Positions 24,404 to 36,978 of a stretch of DNA of 64,000 bases are shown one piece after another. Source of the stretch: Todiramphus chloris collaris. Taxonomy: Eukaryota > Chordata > Aves > Coraciiformes > Alcedinidae. Positions within the stretch are counted from its first letter, which is position 1. Each line of letters opens with the position of its first letter. The translations under genes and the position numbers were made by a program. The notes beneath the pieces are model-generated. The model saw only the letters and a program-made list of their open reading frames with translations, searched no databases and had not been told where the DNA came from. The stretch lies in the NCBI GenBank assembly GCA_025345505.1, contig JANVCC010000174.1, positions 2,106,656-2,170,655 on the forward strand. The letters are read 5' to 3'.

Positions 24404-26540
24404 TGCCGCTGGCGGTACGGGCGAGGGGCAGCAGAGCCGGCCTCCGGAGCAGATCGATGGGGTAGCTTCGGCGCCTTACGCAAACAAGTTGTGTTTCCAA
24501 GAAGGTCGGGTTGTTAAAAGGTTGCTCTTAAAGTTGGCTGAGTGTTACAGAGGCAGCGTTACCGCAGAGAACACCTGGGTGGAGAGCAGGCGTGACCTGA
24601 TCCTCTTGGACCCTTTCGGGTACTCCGTATTTCTTTATTATTTTTTTCCCCAGAAAAAAAGTTGGATCCACTTGGTAGGTGAGGTGGGGGTTTTTAGTGG
24701 CCTAGGAAGTTCAGAACGCTCTAAGACTGCGGAGTTTTCTTTCCATGACAAATGCTTTACCTCTGCGTTCTAAATATAAACAGCGAAGCTAAACGGAGTG
24801 CTGTGTTTACTTCTGGTTTGTCCTTGATTTGTTTTGTGGGGGCTTTTTTTTTGTTTGTTTTTATTTTACAGCAAATGAGATAAGGATTGCATTTTCCTTA
24901 TCCTGGAAGAAAGTGCTTTTTCCCTGCTCTCGGTGAAATGGAATGCCTTTGAAGTACTAATTGGTACGGTGTGTGGTGTAACTTTTTTTAGCGCTGTTTG
25001 ATCGTGCTTTAAGACGGTGACAGGAGACCTGCTTGGTCACTTTGTTTCCTGAGGAAGAAACCAGCCCTGCTTTGTTTTTGCAGTTGGTTTTAAGCTCCTC
25101 TTGAGTACATGTGGCTCTGCGCTGCATGGGGCATTGTGTGCCTGGATGGCCTCCTTACAGCCATATGGGGCGGCTTTAATTGATTGGGGATGAAAATGGC
25201 AGTTGACAAGGGGAATTAATGTATTTTATTTAATTTAGGGTTTTTTTTTTTTAACTTAGGCGTGAAGTAGAGGAAAGTGGAGAGCAGAAATCTAGTGAAG
25301 TGTTGTTTCAGATGCTCCACCAATATGTTTCTTCTGGGAACTCTGTTTAAAGTAAACTGGATTTAAAACCCTACAGACGAACACTATTCCAATGTAAAGC
25401 CGTTAATCTGCAGGCAATTAGTTCCAGACGTGCAACCAACTCTGCATTTTTGTCAGTTTTTGTTCTTGCAGGCAGCCTCTGCTCTGAATGCCTGTGCCCA
25501 GCAAGTATCACCAGACAGACGGGTTAGATGCTGAGCAGCAAGTTGAGAATGGCGTAGGGGCAGCGTTTAAAAGCTTTTATTTGTTTTTCCAACCCTGTAA
25601 TTTAGTAGTGTTTAAACTATTTTATAAAGATCTCTGGGACCAGTGAAAGGTGGTTTTGAGTCCAGAGCACTTGAGCGCTTATTGTACTCTGGCAGGCTGG
25701 GTGCTTGGCAGGCAGCTCTTGCGATGTTATTTGATCTGGCTGCACGATAGAATTGCCCGGGATTACACAATCCTCCCCCCTCCGCGCCCGCTGGAAAGCG
25801 ATGCACCAGCCAGGGCTGTTCGATAGCGGGTTTTAAGACATAAATGGCATATATTGCACTGTGAACGTGGTGCCAGAGAAAGGCAGTTAGAAATTTGTCT
25901 TGTTTTGCGGTTAGGATTTATGAATCGAGGCGAGGGCTGACGTAATGTAACCTACCACTTCCTTTGTGTGTGTTTTATAGTTGATAGTGCTTTGTTTTAC
26001 TTAAAATAGCCACCGCTGGGTCTTAAACACTTCTCTGTCTCCTTTATGCTGTGGCCTTGGGTAGAAGCAGGCAACTTGTTCGAGTTGTATGTGATTATGC
26101 CTCTTCTGAGGAAATGGTTCCTTCCTTTTGTCACTAAGGTTCAGTGAATTGCTTGTATGCTAAGTAGATGGGACTTTAATTTTAATTAACATAATGATGT
26201 ATGCAGCTGTTCTGTCAGAATGCATCGACTGTCTTGGCAATTTTACTACAGGTTGTAGAGAATCTCTCGGTGTGCGTCTCACCCCTTCTTTTGTTTACTT
26301 CTCTTTCGGTAAAGGTGGCAGGATGGGGCTTTTGTTTCCTCCTGTGAGTGGTTAAATAGTTCATCTGCGGGAGAGCTTTACTTTGATTTTCTTTTGTGTG
26401 TAAGAAAATAAGCAATTTATTATTGAACTAATCCTAAAGAGTCTTAGTTTTATTTCTTTTTTTTTTTGGCTTGAGGGAGGTTATGCTACTTATTGTAGCC
26501 AGTAAGAATCCCTAACTTCCCAATGTTACAGGGTCAATGA

Positions 26541-26607
26541 TTTTTTTTTTTTTCCTTCCCCCTTTTTTTTTTCCCTCCTTTTCTTTTTCCTCTCTTTTTT
26601 TTTCCCT
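26541..26607 (+). repeat. Pure polypyrimidine tract, 67 nt
   Basis: Sixty-seven consecutive C/T residues, mostly T-runs broken by short C-runs, with no purine. Long homopyrimidine tracts can adopt triplex (H-DNA) structure where they have mirror symmetry, and can bind PTB in RNA. No AG lies immediately after it, so it does not mark an obvious exon. Confidence 0.9.
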
Positions 26608-29600
26608 GGTGTATCATCAATCAGTTCCTGCTGTGGCGATTGACCCTTGAGTAGGTAAAGCATTTGAAGGGTGTCTCTACCCTCTATCTGGAAAAAAAAC
26701 AACAAAACAACCCAACGAACCATTCTGAAGTGTGGAAACAATACCCTTCTGTTTTGGCACCTGAGCCAGTCTCCGTACTGCTGAAGCTTTGATGTCATGG
26801 ACAAGTGAAAAATAGAAAGATCTCCACCACCTCAGTGGAGTTACTTCAGTATCGGCTGCAAGTGCAGCGTGATACCCAGTTCACAGGCCAAAAATCCCAT
26901 TAAAAGGACCTAAATTAACTACTTGGTAGCATTTGGTGTGGCTGAGGTTTCTAGGCAGAGCCAGCCATCGTTAGTAATTTCCAGTTTTTATTGGGGTGCT
27001 GCTGATCTGTTTTAGGAGGGTGGTCTCTTGAGGAGATGTGTTGTATCCTTTACTGAACACACAGCTTTGCAGAGCTGGCTCTCAATGTTAGGGCAGCGTC
27101 TGTGTTAAGCTGTCCTTGTTCTGGGACTTTTTCAAATAATCTAGAGAGATGGTGCTGATACTGTGTGCGCTCCATGAGGAGTAAAACCAGTTGAAAACAC
27201 TGAAAACCAGTGTCTCTGTAATTTGTTGATATATGTGGACAACACGATACTCCACCCGAGATCCGGTTAGTGGAGAAAGCCAATCATGAAGGCAGGGAGT
27301 AGAAATAGATGTGATGTGCTGAGAGGACGATGAGATGCTGTCTTGGCCAAGTGATTTTCAAACGCAGGCCATTCCTTTGCAGTGTTAGCCTAGCCTCTGA
27401 CACGTGAGGGGTTGAAAAGCTGTTGCCTGGAGTTGTTGCTGTCTTTCTCTAGTCTTCAAAGCAGGGGTGTGTAAATCATGAGTGAAACTCGGTTCTGAAC
27501 TAACTGCCACTGTTCCCAACGGGACATGTTTGGTTAAACTCTCCTTCTACTTTAGCTGAATGCACCGGGCAGTTTCAAGGGCATCTGAGAGTTCCTTCTT
27601 AAGGGCGTGATAGCTGCTGGGGACGTGACTTACTTGGCTCCATAGCTGAGAGTTTCAGAAAACTGGGTAGAACTGGAGCATTTTCTAGGCACTGGGAAGC
27701 AGGAATTCTACATAGCCTGTGGTGTTTGGTGCAACTGCTCTGTGCTTTCATCTCTACAAAGGCCACCGAGTAGCTTTGCTTTCCTAAGGTGGTGGCTCCC
27801 AGCTGGGGTTGGGTCAGTCACCAAGCCCACCTATCAGTTTTACTAATCTTTGTGAGCTAATGTCTTGACCAAGATGTCTACTACTGTCTTTAATTTTTTT
27901 TTCCTTTGATCTGTGTTTAAAGTGTCTGGCTCAGATCAGTAAACGACAGAAGAGAGGGCTCAGTAGCTCTATTTTGCATTTAAGGGTAAATAAGAGAAGT
28001 GGTGTCTTAACGTAGAGTCCTAGAGTAGAAAGCTACTTGATGCTCTGACGTGCATCTTTGATATTGATAGTCAATAGTCTGGATCTTCAAACCAAGTTTT
28101 CCTCTCTGTGTGCAGCGCACTGCATTTCAGAGAAGGGCTGTCGAGGCAACTGGAGTTGTAGCTGGCTGTCATTTCAACTGGCCCTTGCTTGGCCTTGCTC
28201 TTTGTTTTACTCTTTCTAGTGTTGGTGTGTGTGTTTCTCACAGAACAACCGTCACTGTTCCCCAGGAAGCAAAAGTCTGTCATGATGTAACACAGCACGC
28301 TCGGTTAAGTGATAAAGCACAGGATCCATCCAAAAATTCTCATAAGCCAGCTTTCTGTTTATGGAAGAAATAGTGCAGCATCTTCAGATGCATCAGAGGG
28401 TAATCTATTGATTGGGACTCTTTTTCTACTTCAGCTTTCTTAATAGGGGTGAAATTCTTTCCAGAAGAGTGCACAAAAATAATATTTATTCCCAAGTTTG
28501 CCTGGGGTAGTGGTTTGAGTTCTGACCTTTGGATACAAAGTGAGAACAAATAGTGTTGAAAAATGTAAATGATTAAAACAAGCTGGCCTTCCGTAGGAAA
28601 CTTTTTTTTTTTGGTCCAGTTTTGCCAAGAAAAGGTCTTGGTGATTGGATAAACATTCTACTACTGGAATAAACAGTGCTTGATTGTGAGATTTTGTTAC
28701 AGCCACACGGGTTTTTGAATGTAGCGGTGGGTTTGGAATTCAGACTTTCTAACGTTAGCAAAAGCAGAGAAGAAATGGTGGCTGTAAATTGAGCATTAAC
28801 AAGGTAGCTGTGCACGCTCTTGGGATGTAATGGCAAATTTTGGAAAGCAGGCTTGGTTTGATGAGCCTGCTCTGGAAGTGGATATTGCTTTCATTTTCCT
28901 AGGAGATGACAATACAGTGTGAAATAACAAATCTGGAACGCGTTAGCGCTGGTTTCTGGAAGTTAGATACTTGCAGATTTGTCAGTCTTCCTTTTTACTT
29001 TTTTTTTTTTTTTCTCCTTAATTTTCTTTTAGATGAAGTGACTGTAAAAAGCTGTATGAAATGGCTTTTGCTGAATCCTCTTGCTAAAACCACCCAGTGC
29101 TGGTATAGATACATCACTGCTGCTGCAACAACAACTTTATATGTGTAATAAATTTTGCCTTAAGTGCTGATTTGAATTTTCTGGAAAATAGCAATAAACC
29201 CTGCTTTGTTTCTTTGTGCATTTGTTTCTTTGTAGAGATCAAAATGACCTTTTTTTGAAGTAAAGCTGAATTTTTGTTAATAGGCAAAGAGTGTTTTCAG
29301 CAGCACCTGGAGCCTGCTATGCTCGTGTTCTGTTGAGGAGTTTAAAGCAGTTAGTAGCTTGAACATTATTGTCAGGCTTTGCGTGTTAACCTTATTTTGG
29401 AAGATCAGGGCCTCATTTTCTGATCACTGTTGCTGGGAACTAGAGAAGGTGCAGAGTTTTTCCATTACATTGAGTATTTTAAGCCACAGTTCTGTAGAAT
29501 CTCCAGTGTCATTCATCTACCTAGTAAAATGATGGCAGTAAAAAGTTCTAAAACTTCGAAAGGATGTAGCTTGAGGCTGTTTACGGGGGAGGTTCCAGCC

Positions 29601-32390
29601 CGTTAATCTAATCAGTCTACAAAATCAACCTATTTACCTAAACCAGGACCAATGTTACTTCCTCTGACCGTGGGAAGTTCACAGCCTTTATGTTCTTGCC
29701 AGTGCCTCCCCCCCTGCCCCTTGTGTTGCTTGGTAGGTGTCTGGACCCCAGCACAAGTTGGACCTGGGAACTTAGCGATTTGCATTTTGTGTTGGGAAGT
29801 TTCTTGGGTTTAGTCAGTGACTGATGACTAAAAGTGGCCTCAGCAGGTAGTTAAACTACAAGGCAGTAGAGAATGACTGAGCCAGGATGGAAGAGTCAAT
29901 ACAATTCAAGCACTTAAGGTTGGAGGCTCTTTTTAAAGTTTGACATAGTAACAGATCCCTGTAGAATTTACTCTTCCGAGCAGTCAAAACATACTGTATT
30001 TGCTCCATTTCCTGGTGAAATTTAACAAAGGAGACAAAAATCAGATTTCCCTCCTGTGATAATAAAGCTATTCCTTGGAGATTAGAGCTGGGAATGAATT
30101 AGTTTTTTTTCTATATGGCAGTTCCTGCTTAATAATTGAACGTTCCGAAGTAATCTTGTGTGCTGGCTTCTGCAACGGCACGCGAGGAAGAACACATCTA
30201 ATCTGTGTGTTTAATATTAGACTGCTGTAATTGGCTTAAAGTTGGGGACCTAGCCCACGCTTGTGGTTAAGAGTGGTAGAAAAGAGTTAAGAGCAGCCCA
30301 AGGTTGTCAGATCATTTGTAAACTGATTACCCCTTCCCAGTGTAATAAAGTAATTATGAATAGTGTATGAAAATTGGTTGCAGTCTGTTTCAACATTATG
30401 ACTGCCTGCCTGCCTTTAAAAGAAATTGCATTGTCCTCTTTTGTGTTGCTCTTATAATTTGCATATTCAAAGCATGTTAGATATTTGCCACTTCCAGCTG
30501 GAAATGCTAAGTAGCATTAAAAAAAAAATTACAAATGATGCCATCTGTTTGTGTAGGTTTTCTGTGGGGTTTGGCACTTCCTGGTCATATTTCACCTTGG
30601 GTCTCTTTTCTCTTTAGGGTAGCACACACCACTCTTCCTGAGGGAATTCGAGGTATGTACTGGACTGGATGGAAAGAATTCTTCCATGAGTGTCCGCGGT
30701 AGCTGCAAGCCAGCGGGGCTGTGGCCGTTTCCTCGTCTGGTAGCGTATTCCTGGCAAGTCCTCACATAACAGTGGTGTTTGGAATAAACAGTCGTGATGC
30801 TCTGATTGAAAATCAAGTAGCACTGTGATCAAAGGCTCCAGGACATGGGGAATATCCATGTGAATTTTTAAGATGGAAAAAAAAACCCCAGAAACTTTGT
30901 AAGTTTTGGGCTAACTTGACTTTGTGCACGAATGGGATCTGTAGCTTTGTTTGTGACTACAGCATTGTTGATGTGAGCAGTACTGCTGTGATCCCCAAAT
31001 CCCAGCTAGCAACAGTTTACCTTGGGGTTGTTCTTCACCTCTGCCTCCTTGAGCAGTCCCCTCCCGGCTGGAAGGACGGTTTAGCTGCTCGGGAGGCAGT
31101 TGCTGATTTCCTGGAATTTAGCAGCATGCCCTGATTACAGGGACCACTTTGGGGTTTCTTCCAGCAGGGTGATAATGAGGGTGGACAGATGCAAGGGGCA
31201 GCCTCCTGTATCAGGTCACTTGGATCTGCTGGTGCTTGAGAGTCAGTCTGGGTTTGAGGGAGGAATTGTCCCCAGCTTGCCTGAGCAAGATGTGCCAACT
31301 CCAGGCAGTCAGCACAAGTGATTCTTGTGAATTTTTAAAGCATGGAGTCAGTAATAGAAATTGGAACGAAGCTCAAGATGTACATGCTGAACTTTAGAGC
31401 TTTACTTTTTTTAACAAATGCTGCTGTATAAAGTTGTATTTTGGCCTAAAATTTAATTGAATCCATGCTTTTGGCTGAGTGCTTCACTTCCGAGGATGTG
31501 TTGTGGTATCTGAGATGCCAAAGGTAAATGGAACGATCTCGTTCGGCTGCGCTCACGTGGGAGTTCAGCAGCGGTTTAGCGTTACAAAATTTCTGACAGC
31601 AAAATCTTTGCTCCTTACACATCCCTCAGCTCATTTCAAATACTAGAGGGTTGTTGTTGGAGATAAACTGTAAGCACTGTACATCAGGTTGATAAAATTC
31701 CCAGGTCGTGTTCTACTCTGAAGCCGATGTGGGTCTGTGGCTGTCGGGTGCCCCTTGGTGCTCGGGGGTGGCAGGAGCGGCTCAGCTGGGGTTTGGTGGC
31801 ACGAGTGGGAGCTTAGCGCCATGCGGGGATGGCAGCATCTCTGCACGCACAGACCTGGGTGTGAACAGACTCTCTGACACTCATGACTTCATGCTAAACT
31901 GGTATGGTAGGTTTCTATTGCAGGCTTTTTCATAGCTGAAAAATCTAGTCCTTAGCAGCCTGCTTCAGAAGAATGCCTCAGTTCCTGTGCTGCAAGCTAA
32001 CAAGCACAGCACGCGCTGCCTTTTCTGGGATGTACATCTTTACTGAGGTTCCTAAAGACAGCTGACTTAGCTAAAACACCCATGGAATGTATTAAACTAA
32101 GCATGAGATTCTGCAGCGTGGCTTTATTGCTGTTGCTGTTCTGGATGTCCTGGAGGTCCAGGAAACTCCGGCCAGGTCAGACGTGCTTCATGACCAACGC
32201 TGCTACTCTCTTCAAACCTGACTTTGTAATGCACTTTGAGTATTTCAAATGTACTGGTAGCTTGTTTGGTTTGAGTTTGCTTCTGTAGGAGTTCTAAAGT
32301 AGATTAACTGTTCTTCTTAAGTAGATAAACAAGTGATTTAGTCCTGTGGATATATGTATCCAATATGTAGTCCTCTAGATAAGTACATAG

Positions 32391-32422
32391 ATCATGAATA
32401 ATAGAAATCATGAGTAATAGAC
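32391..32422. repeat. Two-copy 16-bp tandem repeat
   Basis: ATCATGAATAATAGAA is followed directly by ATCATGAGTAATAGAC, matching at 14 of 16 positions. It is a small local duplication. Confidence 0.75.
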
Positions 32423-32634
32423 ACCTACCCCATTGTTATCTTTAGGACATGTTGGAGACTTCCCTGCCTCTTAGAGACTAAATTGTGCGTGCGACTCCTT
32501 CCATTTATTTTTGTTTTGAAGCGAATGTGAGGAAAACAGAGGTGGTGTGGTGGCTTTTTGTTTATTTGTTTTGTCTAGAACTAAATGGAGATCTTATATT
32601 TTTTTTCTTGGAACTCCTGCTGTGGTTTTTGCTT

Positions 32635-32700
32635 TGTTTGGGTTGGGTTTTTTGGTGGTTTGTTTTTGTTTTTTGCTTTTTAGTTTGGTGGTGGTTTCTT
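32635..32700 (+). repeat. G/T-rich simple sequence
   Basis: A run of T-blocks and GG doublets with almost no A or C. Similar tracts recur at about 18190-18245, 49112-49140, 50094-50136 and 56110-56170, always with G and T on the + strand. They add to the strand bias of the window. Confidence 0.6.
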
Positions 32701-34077
32701 CCCCCTGTCCAAAAAGGCTATTACTTTGTGGGTGTTTGTTTTTTTAAACCCTGAGCAGAGTGAGTGAAGTTCTACCTGTCCAGGAAGCAGTGGACAAATA
32801 GATGATATGCACAGCACTAGCAAAAAGTCATGAAAAGATTTTCACTTTGCTGTTGGGCTGAGAGCTTGATACATATCCTTCTCCAGAGCTTATCTTGCTT
32901 TTCTTGGCCATATCAATGTTATTTGATAATAAAATGCTGTACATAAAGATTTATTCCGTGTTCTGAATTAAAAAAAATAGCTACGTAATTGTTTTGAAAT
33001 GTCACTTATACCAAAGTTCAGCCTGATTCAGAGGCCAGATCATAATTCAGCCCATGTTAAGAACTAGTCAGCAAGTAATAAATCTCAGAGTAGCTGTCTG
33101 TTATCTCAGGGGAGAGGCTCCAGGACTGCAGGAGAAAACAGGCTAATCCCTAAAGTGTCGCAGAGATTTAATGAGGTCTCAGTTGCTTGGGTAACTGGCA
33201 CTTAGTGCATTTTCTTCTGTAGTGCGTTGAAAGTAGCTCTGAAGTCAGCTCCTGATCAGGTTGGTGTTTCAGGAAGAACCTTTGTGCCAGGGTGTCCTTC
33301 TGAACTCCTGCTCGTTTAGTTGTTGAAGGCTCATGTGCAGTGAACGACGGAAATGTCTTAGACAAGAATCTTCAAAGGTATGCTTTTAGAAGTAAACCCA
33401 CGAAACAGGGTGACTTGTTTTGCTGTCGTTGCTCAAGGATCACCTTGCTTGTCTTGTCTTTTTGTTTGGAAAAACAAGCTAAATAGAGGAATCCTGGTTT
33501 GTTACCGTGGGAATAGAGACGGTCTTAAAAGACATGCCTTGGTCACAGAATGATTAAACACTCTGAGCAGGTTATGGTACCTCTGCCATCTCCCTCTTCC
33601 CGGTGGTGGCAGATGAGATGTGGTGGTACTGGAATGTCAGTGAGGCCACCAAATTTCAAGTGTGGCTTAATAACCGTTTGCATCGGTTACTCTACGCTTC
33701 ATGGCTTATGGTCTAATTTTGCAGCATTTTTCTCAGTAGCTTACAAGATCAGGCCAAAGTATGTTAATACAACTGTATTGCCTCATTCTGCTAGGTGAAA
33801 TTCCAGTGCTCTAGTCCTGCAGGAGTTAAGAGTATCTACTGAGCATACGGGAAGTTGAAATTATATTAATGTCTGAAGCGTGACCAAAGCCAGAAGTTAT
33901 TTCATGCAGTGTTAAAACACTTTCTCTTAGTTTAGATTAGCAGCAGACTAATCACTTGGAGCATTTCTTAATGTTTTCTTCCTCTTCTCATGAAAGATGC
34001 GGTCGGTTGTGAAGTTCCTTTCAACTGGGTTCGTTAGCAGAGGCCGGCAGAGTGCTGATGGGACTCAGCATAAGCAG

Positions 34078-34265
34078 GGACTTCTTCATGGTGAGAGTGC
34101 CAGAGCCTGGAACAGGCTGCCCAGGGAGGTTGTGGAGTCTCCTTCTCTAGAGACTTTCAAAACCCATCTGGATCTATTCCGGTGTGACCCTGCTCTGGCA
34201 GGGGGGTTGGACTCTGTGATCTCCAGAGGTCCCTTCCAACCCCTACCATTCTATTATTTTATGAT
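34078..34265 (+). mobile_element. CR1 LINE, 5'-truncated 3' end
   Basis: This stretch matches the 3' tail of avian CR1 retrotransposons as I know it: GGAACAGGCTGCCCAGGGAG, then a TTGTGGAGTCTCCTTCTCT block, a GGGGTTGGACTCTGTGATCT block, GGTCCCTTCCAACCCCTACC, and a degenerate terminal ATTCTAT-type repeat. CR1 copies end in short ATTCTATG-like repeats rather than poly-A and are usually 5'-truncated, as here (about 190 bp). The + orientation matches RERE. An open frame across it (33997-34293) is a by-product of the element. The left boundary is approximate. Confidence 0.93.
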
Positions 34266-36951
34266 CATTCTGGTAGCAGAGACTGCTGTTTGAAACAGAA
34301 CGCAGAGCAGTGAAACATCCAACTTGTGAGATCTGTGAGCAGGTCCTTTTCTCAGAATCTAGTGAGGAATTCAATGGGTTGCTGCCCAGGGGCAGAACTT
34401 GCCAGTGCTGCAGCTGGTGGTAGCTGTAGGAGCTGAGCAGGACTGGGGCTTTGCTGGGGTGAAATGAGCTTGCTGGTGCTTGTTCTAGCAGACGTCGGTG
34501 TGAAAATAAATGCAGCTGACATTGGATGCTGCTTTGTAGTGATAAAAGTTTCTGCTGGGCAGAAAAATACGTGATACCGAATCAGAAAGTTGTTTGCTTT
34601 TTGGTTTTTTAAAAATTCTCAGTTCCTGAGTCATAATCAATTGAATGCCCTGGAGTTCCCTGGAGTGTTCCTGCTAAGCACTGCACCTCAGGAGTGCCCT
34701 GAATGCAGCAACTAACCTCACACCTTTCAAACATGGGGGAAAAGCAGCTTCAAAACTCAGCCAAGCTTTCCAGTATCCTCTGTGTGCAATTTGTGATGCT
34801 CTGTGAATACAATTAAAATAAGCTCAGTGGAGTCTGTGTTGATTTCAGAACTAAAGGCCAGCCTTGGTGCCAGGAGTGCACCCTACCTGTTCTCTCCCTT
34901 GTGCAGATGCAGTTTGTGCACAGTGCTTTGGTGGTTGCCACTGCTGTCAAGTTTGGGTGTTTTTCCTTTGGGTGGTAGAGATGAAGCTGGGGGAGGAGGT
35001 AGGTGGGTGTAAGCTTTGTTGTTGCCCTCTCCCAGGGTCTCAGTGTGACCATGGGCAAGTTGGATGTACTCCTGGATGTCTAAAAGATACCCAGGTCTAT
35101 TTTGGGGATGAAAATGTGTTGGAAGTCAAATGGCAAGATTGACAGTTGTGGTTTTCTACCGTTTAAGGTCATACAAGAGATGATGCGATCTCTTGAAATC
35201 CAGACCTTCTTTGCAGACACCTTTCTGACGTGCGGGTTGGAGTCTTTAGCAGGAGTAGAGGAGGATAATTAGCTGTTGTGTAGCTTTGCTGCAGACAGAC
35301 TCCTGTTAAGCAGTATTCCTGTCTCACAAGTTTCTGTGCTTGTGCTGCTGCTTTCTTGCAGGCAGAGTTGTGCGTGTTTGCTTTTGGAGTAACATTCCTG
35401 CTGCTTCGTAGCAGAACCTGCTCATGTAGCTGAAGAGTAAAGATCAAAGGTCTGACTTCCCCTAGTAAGGCTTTACTCCTCGAAAGACAAGTATTTGTTA
35501 GTGTTTTCTGCAAATGCCATGGAGGAAGGGAGATGCAGTTCAATACATTCCCGTTGTTAAGTGTGAAGAAATGATGAAGAATATGCTGACCGCTTGCTGT
35601 AGCCGGGCTGGAGTACGCGACAGATCAAGCCTGCATTTCACACATGAATGCTCACACTTAATCTCATGATTACAACAGCGCTGCTGTTCTGGGGAGAGAG
35701 GCTTTGTAGGAAAGAAAATTGTGACGTCTGCTCTGTCATTAACCAAAATAAGCTGCTCCTCAGAGAAAATGAGACCAGTGTCTGAAATGAAAGCCCGTTT
35801 CTCTAGACAGAAATATCATCTTGGTGCTTATCTAAAGTATTTTAAAACAGTGGGCAACAAAAAAAAGTTGTCCTGTTAATATTTATTGCTCATTCTGCCA
35901 ATGTTGTTCCGCCTTCCCTCCCTTTTGTCGGAGGACTGAAAGAGCGGAATTTCTTTGTTTCCACAGTTGTGGAATTTGATGGAGTGCTGAAGTGGCATAG
36001 CTTTAGTTAGTGTTGCAGACAGCCTCTGCAACTCTCAGGATGTTGCTTTCTTTAGAGAGAAATTGCTTTCATTTATAGCCACAGTGAAATGTCTGGTCAG
36101 TCAGCTCATCAGAGCAGCCCACCCTGCAGTTATTCTCCCATTTTGAGCAGTTCCAATGCACAGGCAGTTGTATGGAATTCAATAAAACAGCTGATGTGAC
36201 TGAAGACCTGATTTTTTTGCCTTTGCTGCTTAAAGGGCTTTTCCAAAAATAATCTGATCTAGTTTTTGTTTGGGTGACTTAAATGAAGATATTTTGGAGA
36301 CGTTCTAGAAGATGAAGGGGTTACATAGAGGGCAGCTGAGTGTTCAACCATTGAAAAACGAAGCATCCGATGGCAAAGATGATGACGCACATAAAGGGGG
36401 TGACAGGCTGGTAGATACTGGTAGGCATGTCACAGAGATGGAGGTACCAAAATCCAATTTAGAATGGAAATGCAAATCAGTTGTGAGTAGAGTTCTCGAT
36501 GAAGCTAGGCTCGCAGTTGCCTGCAGAGCAGCAATGTTCTCCCTCTCATAAACACACAAATCAATGTTTTCTGTCTTAAAATCAGTGACTTTGGGAAGGC
36601 AGAGGCAGGTGATGTGCTGTCAGCCAGGCACTCCCTAAACAGAGAGCTGTTGGTAAATGGACATAGGGTTCTGTTCCACGGGACTGTTCTTTACTGTTAC
36701 TGTGGGCTGGGTTGCTCTTGTGTACCAGGAATTTCCCTGTATGCTTTTTTATTCCGTGTTGGTGTTTCCTCAGTCTGAATTCATAGCATTTGGGAATGTT
36801 TATATTTTACCTATTTTAGTAAACATACTGCAGATTCCCTTTTTTGTCACAGACTTGCCTGTCAAGAAATCCATATGCATACTTTCAAGGTTTCCCCTCT
36901 TTGCTTCTCAAAGTCTGTCATCTTTTTCTGAAGCCTCTGTCAGCAAATGAA

Positions 36952-36978
36952 TTTTTTTTTTTTTTTTTTTTTTTACAG
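36952..36978 (+). repeat. T23 run followed by ACAG (acceptor-like)
   Basis: Twenty-three T residues (36952-36974) are followed directly by ACAG, which mimics a very strong polypyrimidine tract and 3' splice site. The sequence after it has a stop in every frame within about 60 bp and no convincing donor, so it is more likely a decoy than an exon start. Confidence 0.6.

Larger units (their letters stand above)
23560..24480. promoter_or_regulatory. RERE: CpG island, probable TATA-less promoter
   Basis: This is the only long stretch of high GC with dense CpG in the window, flanked on both sides by CpG-poor DNA. It contains GC boxes, runs of G and C, a GC-rich minisatellite and triplet repeats. 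No TATA box is apparent. CpG islands of this size normally mark promoters of broadly expressed genes. The only gene identified nearby is RERE, whose start-codon exon lies 20.5 kb downstream on the + strand, so a RERE promoter is the simplest reading. It may be the main promoter or an internal one. Bidirectional activity cannot be excluded, and no gene is visible on the minus strand. Confidence 0.75.

Noticed and set aside
23484-24773. Long open frames in the CpG island (about 371 and 273 codons plus; 338 and 219 codons minus)
   Set aside because: They overlap one another on both strands and are made of repeat-encoded and Pro/Arg/Gly/Ala-rich sequence. This is what stop-poor GC-rich DNA gives by chance; no domain is recognisable.
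33997-34293. 98-codon open frame on the plus strand
   Set aside because: Most of it is the CR1 tail read in one frame.
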